A DNA stretch of 33,431 bases from Acidimicrobiia bacterium (lineage in GTDB: Bacteria > Acidobacteriota > Terriglobia > Bryobacterales > Bryobacteraceae): assembly GCA_016871315.1 (NCBI GenBank), contig VFZE01000056.1:1-33431 (forward strand), in the 5' to 3' direction. Shown here piece by piece: positions 16,773 to 24,049 of the stretch; positions within the stretch are counted from its first letter, which is position 1, and each line of letters begins with the position of its first letter. The notes beneath the pieces were generated by a model, which worked only from the letters and a program-made list of their open reading frames with translations, ran no database searches and had not been told where the DNA came from. The position numbers and the translations under genes were made by a program.

Positions 16773-19166
16773 ATGCGAAGAGTGATTCTGTTCGGCACCG
16801 TGGCCATGTTCGCCGCGGCGCAGATGATAGACGATCCCACAGGGCCGCGCATCACGCCGCCGACGCTGAACTCGGTAACGCCGCTGGGCGGAGCGCGCGG
16901 CACGACGGTGGAGATGACGATTGAAGGCCTGAACCTGGCGGGCGCCTCGGCGATCTACTTCAGCGAAGCAGGCGTGAAGGGGAAGATCATTCGCGTGAAG
17001 GAGCTGCCTGATCTGCCGGATATACGTCTCGGCTCCAATGGCACGCCGTCGACGATTGACGTCGGCCCGCTGCCGCCGCGGAATCAGGTGACCGTGGAGG
17101 TGGATATCGACCCGGGAGCCCATGTCGGTCCCGTACGTTTCCGGGTGCTGACGCCGCTGGGAACCAGCCCGGAGGGCAGTTTTCTGATCGAGCCGTATTT
17201 TGGGGAAAGCCCGGACCGCGAGCCGAACGACAGTTTTGAGGGCGCTTTTGAGACTTATCTTCCCTCCGTGCTTACGGGCGCGATTTCCCGCCCAGGCGAC
17301 GTGGATCACTTCAAGATTCAGGCGAAGGCGGGTGAGGAGCTGGTTTTCGAAAATCCGGCGGCACGCATCGGCTCAACGTTGCAGCCGGTAGTGGAGATCG
17401 TGGCCGAGGATCAGTCCGTCGTCGGCCGTTATGGATATGAGGCCGCCGATTCCGGCCAGCGGTTCGCGCATCGATTTACGAAGGACGGCACCTACTATGT
17501 GCGAATCTCCGATTTTGAGCAGAGCGGGCGTGGTACGCACTTCTACCGCATGATGGTGGGTAAGCTGCCAGTGGCGGCTTCGGCGTATCCGTTGGGGCTG
17601 CGGCGCGGGTCGGAGAAGGAGTTTTCCGTGACCGGCTTCAACCTGGGCGCGGGGAAGGCGGTTGTGAAAACAACTTCCGCGGAGGAGACCATCGATGTGC
17701 GGCCAACCGCACCGTCTGGCGCGGCGTTTAGCGAGGTGAAGCTGGCCCTGGGCGATGACCCGGAGATGGAAGCGTCCGGTACCAACATGGACGCCACGTC
17801 GGCGCAGAAGCTGGCGCTGCCGGTGACCGTGAATGGCCGGGTCAAGGGGCCACAGCATTTCCGTTTGGCCGCACGCAAGGGCCAGAAGATTGTGGCGGAG
17901 GTGAACGCGCGGCGGCTGGGTTCGGAGCTGGACTCGGTGCTCGAAATTCTGGATGCCGCCGGCAAGCCGGTGGAACGGGCGACGGTGCGCGCGGTGTGGG
18001 AGACGTTCCTGGTGCTGCGCGATCATGACTCCTCCCAACGCGGGCTTCGCATACAGAGCTGGAACGTGCTGAGCGTCGGCGACTGGGTGATGTGCGGGAA
18101 CGAGGTGATGCGCGTCGATGAGGTGCCGGACGGTCCCGACGAGGACATGACTGTGGAATCCTTCGGCGGCCAGCGGAGGGCTTTCTTTGGCACCAGCTCG
18201 GAGGCGCATGGCGTTGATCGAGCCGTTTACCAGGTGCAGGTGCATCCTCCGGGCGCGCAGTTTTCCCCCAACGGGCTGCCGCTGGTTCGCCTCTACTATC
18301 GCAACGACGACGGCGGCCCGGGCTATGGCAAGGATAGCTGGCTGGAGTTCACCGCGCCGGAGGACGGCGAGTACTTGATCCGGTTGGCCGATGTGCGCGG
18401 CACGGGCGGCGACAATCATGCTTACCGCCTCAGCGTCCGCGGGCCGCGTCCGGATTTCCGGCTGTCGGTGAATCCGCGCAATCCGAACGTACCTCGCGGC
18501 GGAGTGATTCCGGTGACGGTGACCGCGATGCGGCGGGAAGGTTTTCAGGGCGCGATCGAGTTGGAGCTCAGCGGACTGCCCGCCGGCATGCGCGCCAGCG
18601 CGAACACGATCGCCGCCGGCCAGGATTCGGCTACGATCCTGTTGAGCGCCGATGCCGACGCCAAGCTCGACGGCGCGGTGGCGTTTGAAGTGACCGGCCG
18701 CGCAACGATCAACGGCCGGCGGGTGGCTCACAAGGCCGATCCGGACGACCGCATGAGGATGGTGGCGCTGATGCCGCGCCCGGATATTCTGATGTCGGCC
18801 CAGACGAAGGTGGTGGAGCTGGAACCCGGCCAGATGGCCGAGGTCACCGTGCGAGTGCAGCGCCAGAACGGCTTTGCCGGGCGGATTCCGGTGCAGGTCC
18901 GCGACCTGCCATCGCGTGTCCGCGTCACCGATTCCGGCTTGAACGGCGTGCTGCTCAACGAGGATGAAGATGTGCGCAGCTTCACGTTGTGGGCACTGCC
19001 CAATGCCGAACCTGTGGAAGGAATGATCTACGTTGCAGGCAACGTGGAGACACGCTCCCCACAGCAGAATTCGTACGCGGCGGTGGATGCGGTGCGGGTG
19101 CGGGTGAAGCCTGCCACCGGACAATCGTCCCGGAACACGGCGGAGAAGTCCGGCGCGGCGCGATAA
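16773..19166 (+). CDS. Exported IPT/PPC-domain protein
   Basis: 797 residues, with GGGAGGTAA in front of the ATG and only five bases after the WD40 gene. A signal peptide (MRRVILFGTVAMFAAAQ) is followed by an IPT/TIG-like Ig domain (~25-130), a bacterial pre-peptidase C-terminal (PPC) domain (~150-265, with EPNDSFEGA and PGDVDHFKIQAKAGEELVFE), a region of unclear fold, a second PPC-like domain (~345-570) that contains a long insertion with LYYRNDDGGPGYGKDSWLEF, and C-terminal Ig-like repeats (~575-780) rich in 'GFQGAIELELSGLPAG'-type strands. Comparable proteins occur next to DUF1549/DUF1553 genes in planctomycetes, so the insertion seems to be a family feature. It has no protease domain of its own. 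It probably binds a surface glycan or partner protein. Confidence 0.85.
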   Translation: MRRVILFGTVAMFAAAQMIDDPTGPRITPPTLNSVTPLGGARGTTVEMTIEGLNLAGASAIYFSEAGVKGKIIRVKELPDLPDIRLGSNGTPSTIDVGPLPPRNQVTVEVDIDPGAHVGPVRFRVLTPLGTSPEGSFLIEPYFGESPDREPNDSFEGAFETYLPSVLTGAISRPGDVDHFKIQAKAGEELVFENPAARIGSTLQPVVEIVAEDQSVVGRYGYEAADSGQRFAHRFTKDGTYYVRISDFEQSGRGTHFYRMMVGKLPVAASAYPLGLRRGSEKEFSVTGFNLGAGKAVVKTTSAEETIDVRPTAPSGAAFSEVKLALGDDPEMEASGTNMDATSAQKLALPVTVNGRVKGPQHFRLAARKGQKIVAEVNARRLGSELDSVLEILDAAGKPVERATVRAVWETFLVLRDHDSSQRGLRIQSWNVLSVGDWVMCGNEVMRVDEVPDGPDEDMTVESFGGQRRAFFGTSSEAHGVDRAVYQVQVHPPGAQFSPNGLPLVRLYYRNDDGGPGYGKDSWLEFTAPEDGEYLIRLADVRGTGGDNHAYRLSVRGPRPDFRLSVNPRNPNVPRGGVIPVTVTAMRREGFQGAIELELSGLPAGMRASANTIAAGQDSATILLSADADAKLDGAVAFEVTGRATINGRRVAHKADPDDRMRMVALMPRPDILMSAQTKVVELEPGQMAEVTVRVQRQNGFAGRIPVQVRDLPSRVRVTDSGLNGVLLNEDEDVRSFTLWALPNAEPVEGMIYVAGNVETRSPQQNSYAAVDAVRVRVKPATGQSSRNTAEKSGAAR

Positions 19167-19185
19167 GCAAGCCGAGGCGAACCGA

Positions 19186-19208
19186 TTCTGGCTATAATAT
19201 AGCCAGAA
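19186..19208 (+). promoter_or_regulatory. Perfect palindrome over the -10 box: toxin-antitoxin operator/promoter
   Basis: Ten-base arms TTCTGGCTAT (19186-19195) and ATAGCCAGAA (19199-19208) are perfect reverse complements around a three-base centre AAT. The sequence TATAAT (19193-19198), a perfect -10 box, is built into the centre. The right arm ends immediately before the ATG at 19209, so a transcript from this box would have almost no leader. Antitoxins of the Phd/YefM type repress their own operons by binding such palindromes. No good -35 hexamer is seen (AGCCGA at 17-base spacing). Confidence 0.75.
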
Positions 19209-19502
19209 ATGCGCTACGAGATCGTTCTGGCCCCCGAGGCCAACAATGATCTAAAGCGGTTGAGTGCACCAATGAGGGCTTGGGTACGCAAGCTGATGGA
19301 GACGCACCTGCGTCACTCGCCGGAGATGATCAGTAAGAGCAGAATCAAGCGGCTAAGAGGGATGCGCCGTCCACAGTACAGATTGCGAATAGACGATATG
19401 AGAATCTACTACGACGTATCGGGCAACCAAGTGGAGGTTCTGGCGATCGTCTCCAAGGAGGCGGCCGCCTTATGGCTTGAGGAGAAAGGAAGCCGGGAAT
19501 GA
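19209..19502 (+). CDS. RelE/ParE-superfamily toxin
   Basis: 97 residues, the normal size for the family. It starts with MRYEIVLAPEANNDLKRL, the conserved first strand and helix, and has the basic central segment (SRIKRLRGMRRPQYRLRIDDMRIYYDV) and the last strand VEVLAIVSKEAA that make up the RelE fold. Family members cleave mRNA at the ribosome or poison gyrase; the sequence alone does not decide between them, although the RLRxxxxRIYY block is closer to RelE/HigB-like RNases. No Shine-Dalgarno precedes the ATG; the palindromic promoter abuts it. The TGA overlaps the antitoxin ATG (ATGA). The toxin is encoded first, the reverse of most relBE/phd-doc loci. Confidence 0.88.
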   Translation: MRYEIVLAPEANNDLKRLSAPMRAWVRKLMETHLRHSPEMISKSRIKRLRGMRRPQYRLRIDDMRIYYDVSGNQVEVLAIVSKEAAALWLEEKGSRE

Positions 19503-19744
19503 AAAGAGTGCCGCTCTCTGAGGTAAAAGACGATCTATCGAGGTACTTGCGGTTGGCTGAAAAAGAGAACATCGTGATCACGCGGCATGGCCGGCCAGCG
19601 GGGCTTCTGGTGGGTTTTGAAAATGAGGAGGAGTGGATCGATTACCGGATAGAGAACGATCCTCGATTCTTGAAAAGGATCGCCGCGGCGAGAGAAAGCT
19701 TGCGGTCAGGCGGGGGAACACGACTGGAAGAATTGCCGGACTAA
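19499..19744 (+). CDS. Phd/YefM-type antitoxin
   Basis: 81 residues. The N-terminal part (KRVPLSEVKDDLSRYLRLAEKENIVITRHGRPAGLLVGFENEEEW) is the DNA-binding Phd/YefM fold: a strand with the 'S-E-x-K-x-x-L-x-x-x-L' helix and the 'ITRHGRPAGLLV' hairpin. The acidic/basic C-terminal tail (about 50-81) would wrap the toxin and is expected to be disordered when free. An AAGGAA ribosome site lies inside the end of the toxin gene, and the start overlaps the toxin stop. With the toxin it would bind the palindrome at 19186-19208 to repress the operon (known family behaviour, not shown here). Confidence 0.88.
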   Translation: MKRVPLSEVKDDLSRYLRLAEKENIVITRHGRPAGLLVGFENEEEWIDYRIENDPRFLKRIAAARESLRSGGGTRLEELPD

Positions 19745-19767
19745 GGATTTGTCTAAAAATAAGATAG

Positions 19768-20040
19768 TCAGTGTAATGGATTGAGGGGCTGGATTTCGTA
19801 GTTCCAATCGCCGTGAAACTTGTCGCGGCGGATGTTCACCTGAGCCAGTTCCTCATCGGAGATCCTGATGCCGGGTTGATAGGTTTCGGTATTCAACTCG
19901 GCATGAACTTTCAGCCCCGTTTTTGTGGTGGTCGCCGCGATCAGATTGACAATTGTCTGGAAGCTTTGGAGAGGTTTTCCTCGCCAGTTCTGGGTGATGT
20001 AGGAGAACAGGCGATGTTCGGGTGCTGTAACATTTTCTGT
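19768..20040 (-). pseudogene. Remnant of ISAzo13-type (DDE_Tnp_ISAZ013) transposase, C-terminal end only
   Basis: About 88 residues at the end of a minus-strand frame match the C-terminus of ISAzo13-family ('Rhodopirellula-type') transposases as I remember them: HRLFSYITQNWRGKPL, VNLIAATTTKTGLKV, and IRISDEELAQVN followed by FHGDWNYEI. The match begins abruptly near APEHRLF; upstream residues in the same frame (20041-20223) are low-complexity translation of other DNA. The stop codon is intact. The catalytic DDE residues and the N-terminal DNA-binding part are missing, so the element is dead. This fills most of the gap between the toxin-antitoxin module and the receptor gene. Confidence 0.8.
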
Positions 20041-20174
20041 GTAAATTGTTCTGGAGTAGGCTAAGGGTAGGCAACCGTTTCCGCTGATGCGTTTTTGGGG
20101 CGGAGGGAGCCCGTAGGGCGACTGACGTCCCCAAAAACGCCGCGAGCCTGACAGCGGGCCGACACCGCCGGGCG
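20041..20174. other. Non-coding debris beside the transposase remnant
   Basis: I see no credible gene here. The stretch contains two GTTTTTGGGG/CCCCAAAAACG-like segments facing each other (TTTTTGGGGCGG near 20093 and CCCCAAAAACGCCG near 20129), which could form a hairpin with a loop of roughly 20 bases, and looks like scrambled insertion-sequence or intergenic repeat material. Confidence 0.4.
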
Positions 20175-20222
20175 GTGCGCCACCAGGAGTTGCGGTGTGC
20201 CACCAGGTGTTGCCGTGTGCCA
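20175..20222. repeat. Tandem repeat, 20-bp unit, about 2.4 copies
   Basis: Units begin at 20175, 20195 and 20215 with GTGCGCCACCAGGAGTTGCG, GTGTGCCACCAGGTGTTGCC and a partial GTGTGCCA. The first two full units differ at only three positions. The last copy runs into the terminator of the receptor gene. No coding frame of interest crosses it. Confidence 0.8.
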
Positions 20223-20257
20223 AAAAACGAGAGGACCGCGCGGGGCGGCCCTTTCTC
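20222..20257 (-). terminator. Rho-independent terminator of the TonB-dependent receptor gene
   Basis: Read on the minus strand, a GC-rich stem (AAAGGGCCGC pairing with GCGGTCCTCT, with one A/C mismatch and one G-U pair) around a short CCCGC loop is followed within a few bases by six consecutive T residues. It lies about 22 bases after the TAG at 20281-20279. Confidence 0.7.
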
Positions 20258-20278
20258 TTTCGTGCCGTCTTGCCGTAC

Positions 20279-23200
20279 CTAGAAAGCGAACTTCAGAGCG
20301 AACTGGTTCGTTCGCATCTCGCGAGCGTTGGTGATCTGCCCATACTGCGGAGAGGTCACGTTCGTATCCGGGAATGTCCAGTTGGGGCGATTTGGGAAGT
20401 TGAACGACTCGAACCGGAATTCGAGGTTCGCCCGTTCGCCGAAATTGAACCGCTTCATCATGGAGAAATCCCAGCCGAGGACGCCGGGCGAGAGGTAGAT
20501 GTTGCGAGCGACGTTGCCTTCGCGGTAGGTTAGCTCGTTGAAGCCCCGCGAGTCGGGCGAAGTGCAAGTAATTGCCGCAGCGCCGCGGCCGGACGAATGC
20601 CGCTTGAAGTACTCCTGCGGAGTCGGGTTATCGACAAACGGGCTAATACCCGTCGCGTCGCCGCGGCTGCCTTGGGTGGTGCCCCCGAGATCGCCACAAC
20701 CGCCGCCGCCAAACGGCGTGCCGGTCGACAAGGTGAGAATCGAGCCGACGGACCAGCCGCCAAGAATTGCGTTTCCGAATCCGCCCAGGTCCTTCTTACC
20801 CTTGCCGATCGGCAATTCGTACAGGGCGGAAGCCGTGAAACGATGCAGCTGGTGGAACTGCGAAAGGCCCCGCTCGCTCGCGAAATTATGGTTGTTCGCA
20901 GGGAACAGGTTGTCGCCGTCGTTGGTGCGGATGCCGGAGCCGTCGTCGATGGCCCGGGCCCACGTGTACCCAAGCAGGTATGTCAGCCCCTTGCTGAAAC
21001 GCTGCTGGACCTTGACGATGCCGGAGTTATAGTTGGAGTTTACGTGTCCGCCGATAGTCTGGATGCGGCCGTAGATCTGGCCGCCCCACGGCCGCCGGGC
21101 GTTCGCGACCCGCGTGTCGTCCGGGCCGCTTCTGAAGATGGGGTCGTTCCATCCGTACATGCGCTGCAGCTTGTGTCCTGCGTTGCCCTGGTAGCCGACT
21201 TCGACCAACAGCGAGTCGGTCAACTGGTGCTGGATGTTGAGCAGGTATTGGTGAACGTATGCGGTCCTGCGGGCATTCTCGTTCGAAAACGTGTAGAGGC
21301 CGCCCAGGCACAGTCCCGTCCAGCCGGCACACGTTCCTGAGTCGACGCCCTTGAACGCCCACGGATTGGACACGTTGGACGTGGGAACCAGGTCAAGCGA
21401 TCGCGCCGACTCACGGAAGCCGAGGTTGCGGGCCATATCCCAAACGGGATTGATCGTGTCCTGAGCGAAGAAGAGGCCGTACCCGGTACGCACCGTCCAT
21501 TTGGCGCTGGGCTGCCAGGCGATTCCAATGCGGGGAGCAAAGTCATTCTTGTCGGGCCGCACGGTGGCGCGTCCGCCCAAAACGTCGTCACCGGTCGCTT
21601 TCGGGATGATATCGGCCAAGCGCACATTGAGATCCTGGTGGAAATCGCCGTCGCCTGGCCGCACGAGAGTCGGGACGGGGCAGCTTGGGTCAAGAGCCCT
21701 ACCGCCATCGAGCACGCCTGTGCAGGACAGCTTCACGTTGAAGATTCCGCGGTGGCGATCCTTGAATGGCGGCGTGAACTCGTAGCGAAGGCCGATGTTC
21801 AAGGTCAGGTTTGGACGAATTTTCCAGGTGTCCTCCACGTAGAACGCTTCGGACCACTGGCGGAACTGAGTATTCGCGATACCGAGCGCGCGCGTGGACT
21901 CCTGCGTCCACCCCAGCAGGCCCGTCGCGAATCCAGAGCCAGTACGGCCAAGATTGGCCGGGTCAGCCGAGTACCGAGCCGGGAATTGGAAGAAGCCGCG
22001 CGGGAACTGGTTGCCGATCTGGTTAAATCGCCGGCTGACGATCTCACCGCCGAACTTGAAGGAGTGCGTGCCCTTCACCCAACTCAGGTTGTCGAGGACC
22101 TGGTAGGTCTGGTTATTGACAATGAACGGAGCTTCCGTCGTTTCGCCCCACCCGGACACCAGGTTGTTGCCGTCGAAACCGACCGCGGGAGCGCCCCACG
22201 CTGCCGGAATGGGCGCCGGCAATCCGGGAATCGCCAGCTCGGAAGTCACATCCCGAGTTTTGGCCAGTGCGGTCGCTTTGTCGTTGGAAAAGATGTTGGC
22301 GCCGACTCGAAGTTCGTTTACCACGGTGGGCGAAAGTGTGCGGACGTTGGACATCATATACTGCCAGACGCCTGTGTCGATCTTGTCGTCCTGGGATGGG
22401 AAGGTAAGGCCGCCGGTGACCAGTTCCTTGCCCCAGCTTACGCGGCCGAACCATTGAGATTGGACGCTCTCGTTGAAGTCGACGCGCGACGTGAATTGAT
22501 CCCAGTCTGTCGGGCTCGGAGCGTTGCGCACGTAATTGAATCCGGATACGCCCACAACAGTGCCGGGCAGGTTGGGCCTGCCATAAAACTCCATCAGTTT
22601 GAGGAAGGTCGGATTGAACCGTGCCACCGGAATCTGCCGGTTCGGGAATGGCATGGCGGAAGGCTGGCCGCCGCCAACGCCGGGCCGGATGGTGTTCGGG
22701 TCAAAGATCGGGAAGTGCTGCGGGGCAGAAAAATCGCCTCTCAGCATTGCTTCATCGGCCACCGTGGCGCGCCGCACCGAATAGACGCGCTCGCGCAGAC
22801 CTTCATAGTTCACCATGAAGAACAGCTTGTCCTTGCCGTTGAGGACCTTCGGGATCGACAGCGGCCCGTCGAGAGTGAAGCCAAACTGGTTTCGGCGGAA
22901 CGGATTCTTGGGACCCGACTGGAGCCATGGCCGTGCCTGAATCTTGTCGTTACGAAGGAACTCGAAAAGGACACCGTGGTAATCGTTAGTGCCGGACTTG
23001 GTGTTCACGTTGATCTGGGCGGGCGAGCGGCCGAACTCAGCCGAATAAACGCCCGTCTGTACCTTGAACTCTGACAAGGCGTCTATCGATGGCCGGACTA
23101 CGAAGGTGTTGAAATTGACGTCTGTGTTTTCGACGCCGTCCAAAGTGAAACGGTTGTACTGCTGGCGCATGCCGGCGATCGACAGGGCCTGGTTGGCACG

Positions 23201-23728
23201 CTCGCCGCCCTGCCGTCCATTGGCTTGGCCTCCCGCAGGCATTTCGGCGCTGACGTTCGGCGCGAGGCGAACGAGTTGCAGATAGTTGCGTCCATTGAGC
23301 GGCAGTTCGACGATACGCTTCTGCTCGATCACGGTGCCGGTCGCGGTGCTCGACGTCTGCAGCATCTCGGCCGACGCGGCCACTTCGATCGACTCAGTGA
23401 CGTTTCCAACCTCCAACGCGAGGTCAACGCGGAGGACGTCGCCCACCTGGAGTGTTCGTTCACCGGTAACGGCAGTCTTGAAGCCAGTCGACTTGGCCTC
23501 TATCTTGTAACGGCCCGGAACGAGGAATGGAACTGTGTAAGCTCCCGCCGCGCTGGTGGTCACCTGGCGCACCTGGTTCGTGGAGAGATTCGTTATCGCC
23601 ACCGCGGCGGCGGCAATCGCGGCACCGGAAGAATCGTTCACTGTACCCGTGATCTCGCCGTAAGTCTGGCCAAACGCCAGCGAGGCGGCGAGCAGGCACA
23701 AAGCAACTGCAAACAACTTAGTCCTCAT
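20279..23728 (-). CDS. Oar-like TonB-dependent receptor with carboxypeptidase-regulatory domain
   Basis: 1149 residues, usual for the acidobacterial family. A clear signal peptide (MRTKLFAVALCLLAASLAFGQ) precedes a CarboxypepD_reg Ig-like domain (~22-105, GEITGTVNDSSGAAI...GRYKIEAKSTGFK), a plug domain (~115-245, with VELPLNGRNYLQLVRLAPNV and FTLDGVENTDVNFNTF) and a beta-barrel of ~900 residues. The protein ends in NQFALKFAF, an alternating aromatic C-terminal strand read by the BAM complex. Such outer-membrane proteins take up large substrates (glycans, peptides) or act in secretion like Myxococcus Oar; the substrate is not predictable. The gene is alone, with its own -10 box and terminator, and no SusD-like partner is next to it. 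A GGGAA ribosome site lies just before the ATG. Confidence 0.93.
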   Translation of the reverse strand: MRTKLFAVALCLLAASLAFGQTYGEITGTVNDSSGAAIAAAAVAITNLSTNQVRQVTTSAAGAYTVPFLVPGRYKIEAKSTGFKTAVTGERTLQVGDVLRVDLALEVGNVTESIEVAASAEMLQTSSTATGTVIEQKRIVELPLNGRNYLQLVRLAPNVSAEMPAGGQANGRQGGERANQALSIAGMRQQYNRFTLDGVENTDVNFNTFVVRPSIDALSEFKVQTGVYSAEFGRSPAQINVNTKSGTNDYHGVLFEFLRNDKIQARPWLQSGPKNPFRRNQFGFTLDGPLSIPKVLNGKDKLFFMVNYEGLRERVYSVRRATVADEAMLRGDFSAPQHFPIFDPNTIRPGVGGGQPSAMPFPNRQIPVARFNPTFLKLMEFYGRPNLPGTVVGVSGFNYVRNAPSPTDWDQFTSRVDFNESVQSQWFGRVSWGKELVTGGLTFPSQDDKIDTGVWQYMMSNVRTLSPTVVNELRVGANIFSNDKATALAKTRDVTSELAIPGLPAPIPAAWGAPAVGFDGNNLVSGWGETTEAPFIVNNQTYQVLDNLSWVKGTHSFKFGGEIVSRRFNQIGNQFPRGFFQFPARYSADPANLGRTGSGFATGLLGWTQESTRALGIANTQFRQWSEAFYVEDTWKIRPNLTLNIGLRYEFTPPFKDRHRGIFNVKLSCTGVLDGGRALDPSCPVPTLVRPGDGDFHQDLNVRLADIIPKATGDDVLGGRATVRPDKNDFAPRIGIAWQPSAKWTVRTGYGLFFAQDTINPVWDMARNLGFRESARSLDLVPTSNVSNPWAFKGVDSGTCAGWTGLCLGGLYTFSNENARRTAYVHQYLLNIQHQLTDSLLVEVGYQGNAGHKLQRMYGWNDPIFRSGPDDTRVANARRPWGGQIYGRIQTIGGHVNSNYNSGIVKVQQRFSKGLTYLLGYTWARAIDDGSGIRTNDGDNLFPANNHNFASERGLSQFHQLHRFTASALYELPIGKGKKDLGGFGNAILGGWSVGSILTLSTGTPFGGGGCGDLGGTTQGSRGDATGISPFVDNPTPQEYFKRHSSGRGAAAITCTSPDSRGFNELTYREGNVARNIYLSPGVLGWDFSMMKRFNFGERANLEFRFESFNFPNRPNWTFPDTNVTSPQYGQITNAREMRTNQFALKFAF

Positions 23729-24049
23729 TGAATTCCCTTTCGTTACTAGACACCTGGATTCCTGAAAGCAAGCCCGTCGAGCTTTAGATAATTATAGCTG
23801 ACTTCATTCTGTTTTGATACTGTTAATGTTGTCACACAGGAACAGGCAAAGCTCTCCAAATAAACCACTTAGAGCGTTTGCCCGTCAAATAAAATTAAAT
23901 TTTTTAATCTATGGTCAGAACGAAAACCTTAGGCCCAACTGCACCTGGCGGTTTGCTCCGGATGCAACTAGCCTCCTGCGCTTCTGCTAGGATAAAGGTG
24001 TGAACTTTCGCCGCCCCTCAAACGTCTTTTCCATGGGGAGAAACCTGTC
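23729..24049. other. Divergent intergenic region, unusually AT-rich in part
   Basis: A 321-base gap between the minus-strand receptor and the plus-strand adaptor gene, with no credible protein or RNA gene. The half nearest the receptor contains its -10 box. The middle (about 23885-23910) is almost pure A/T in an otherwise GC-rich window and contains a palindrome, ATTAAA (23894-23899) / TTTAAT (23903-23908). The part nearest 24050 has TAGGAT and GGATAA sequences that could be a weak -10 for the adaptor operon, without a clear -35. Confidence 0.6.
23791..23796 (-). promoter_or_regulatory. -10 box of the TonB-dependent receptor gene
   Basis: On the minus strand this is a perfect TATAAT. It predicts a transcript start near 23784 and a leader of about 55 bases. 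The hexamer at 17-base spacing (TATCAA) is far from TTGACA, so an activator or upstream AT-rich DNA may help. Confidence 0.5.

Noticed and set aside
17373-19124. Minus-strand frame of 583 residues opposite the PPC gene
   Set aside because: Long because of GC-rich codon bias on the other strand; composition is rich in His, Arg and Gln with no domain.
20175-20222. Start of a CRISPR-like array
   Set aside because: The 20-base units are directly contiguous, with no spacers, and there are only 2.4 copies and no cas gene nearby.
21638-23074. Plus-strand frame of 478 residues opposite the TonB-dependent receptor
   Set aside because: Antisense shadow; the minus-strand receptor has a signal peptide, plug, barrel and terminal aromatic strand.
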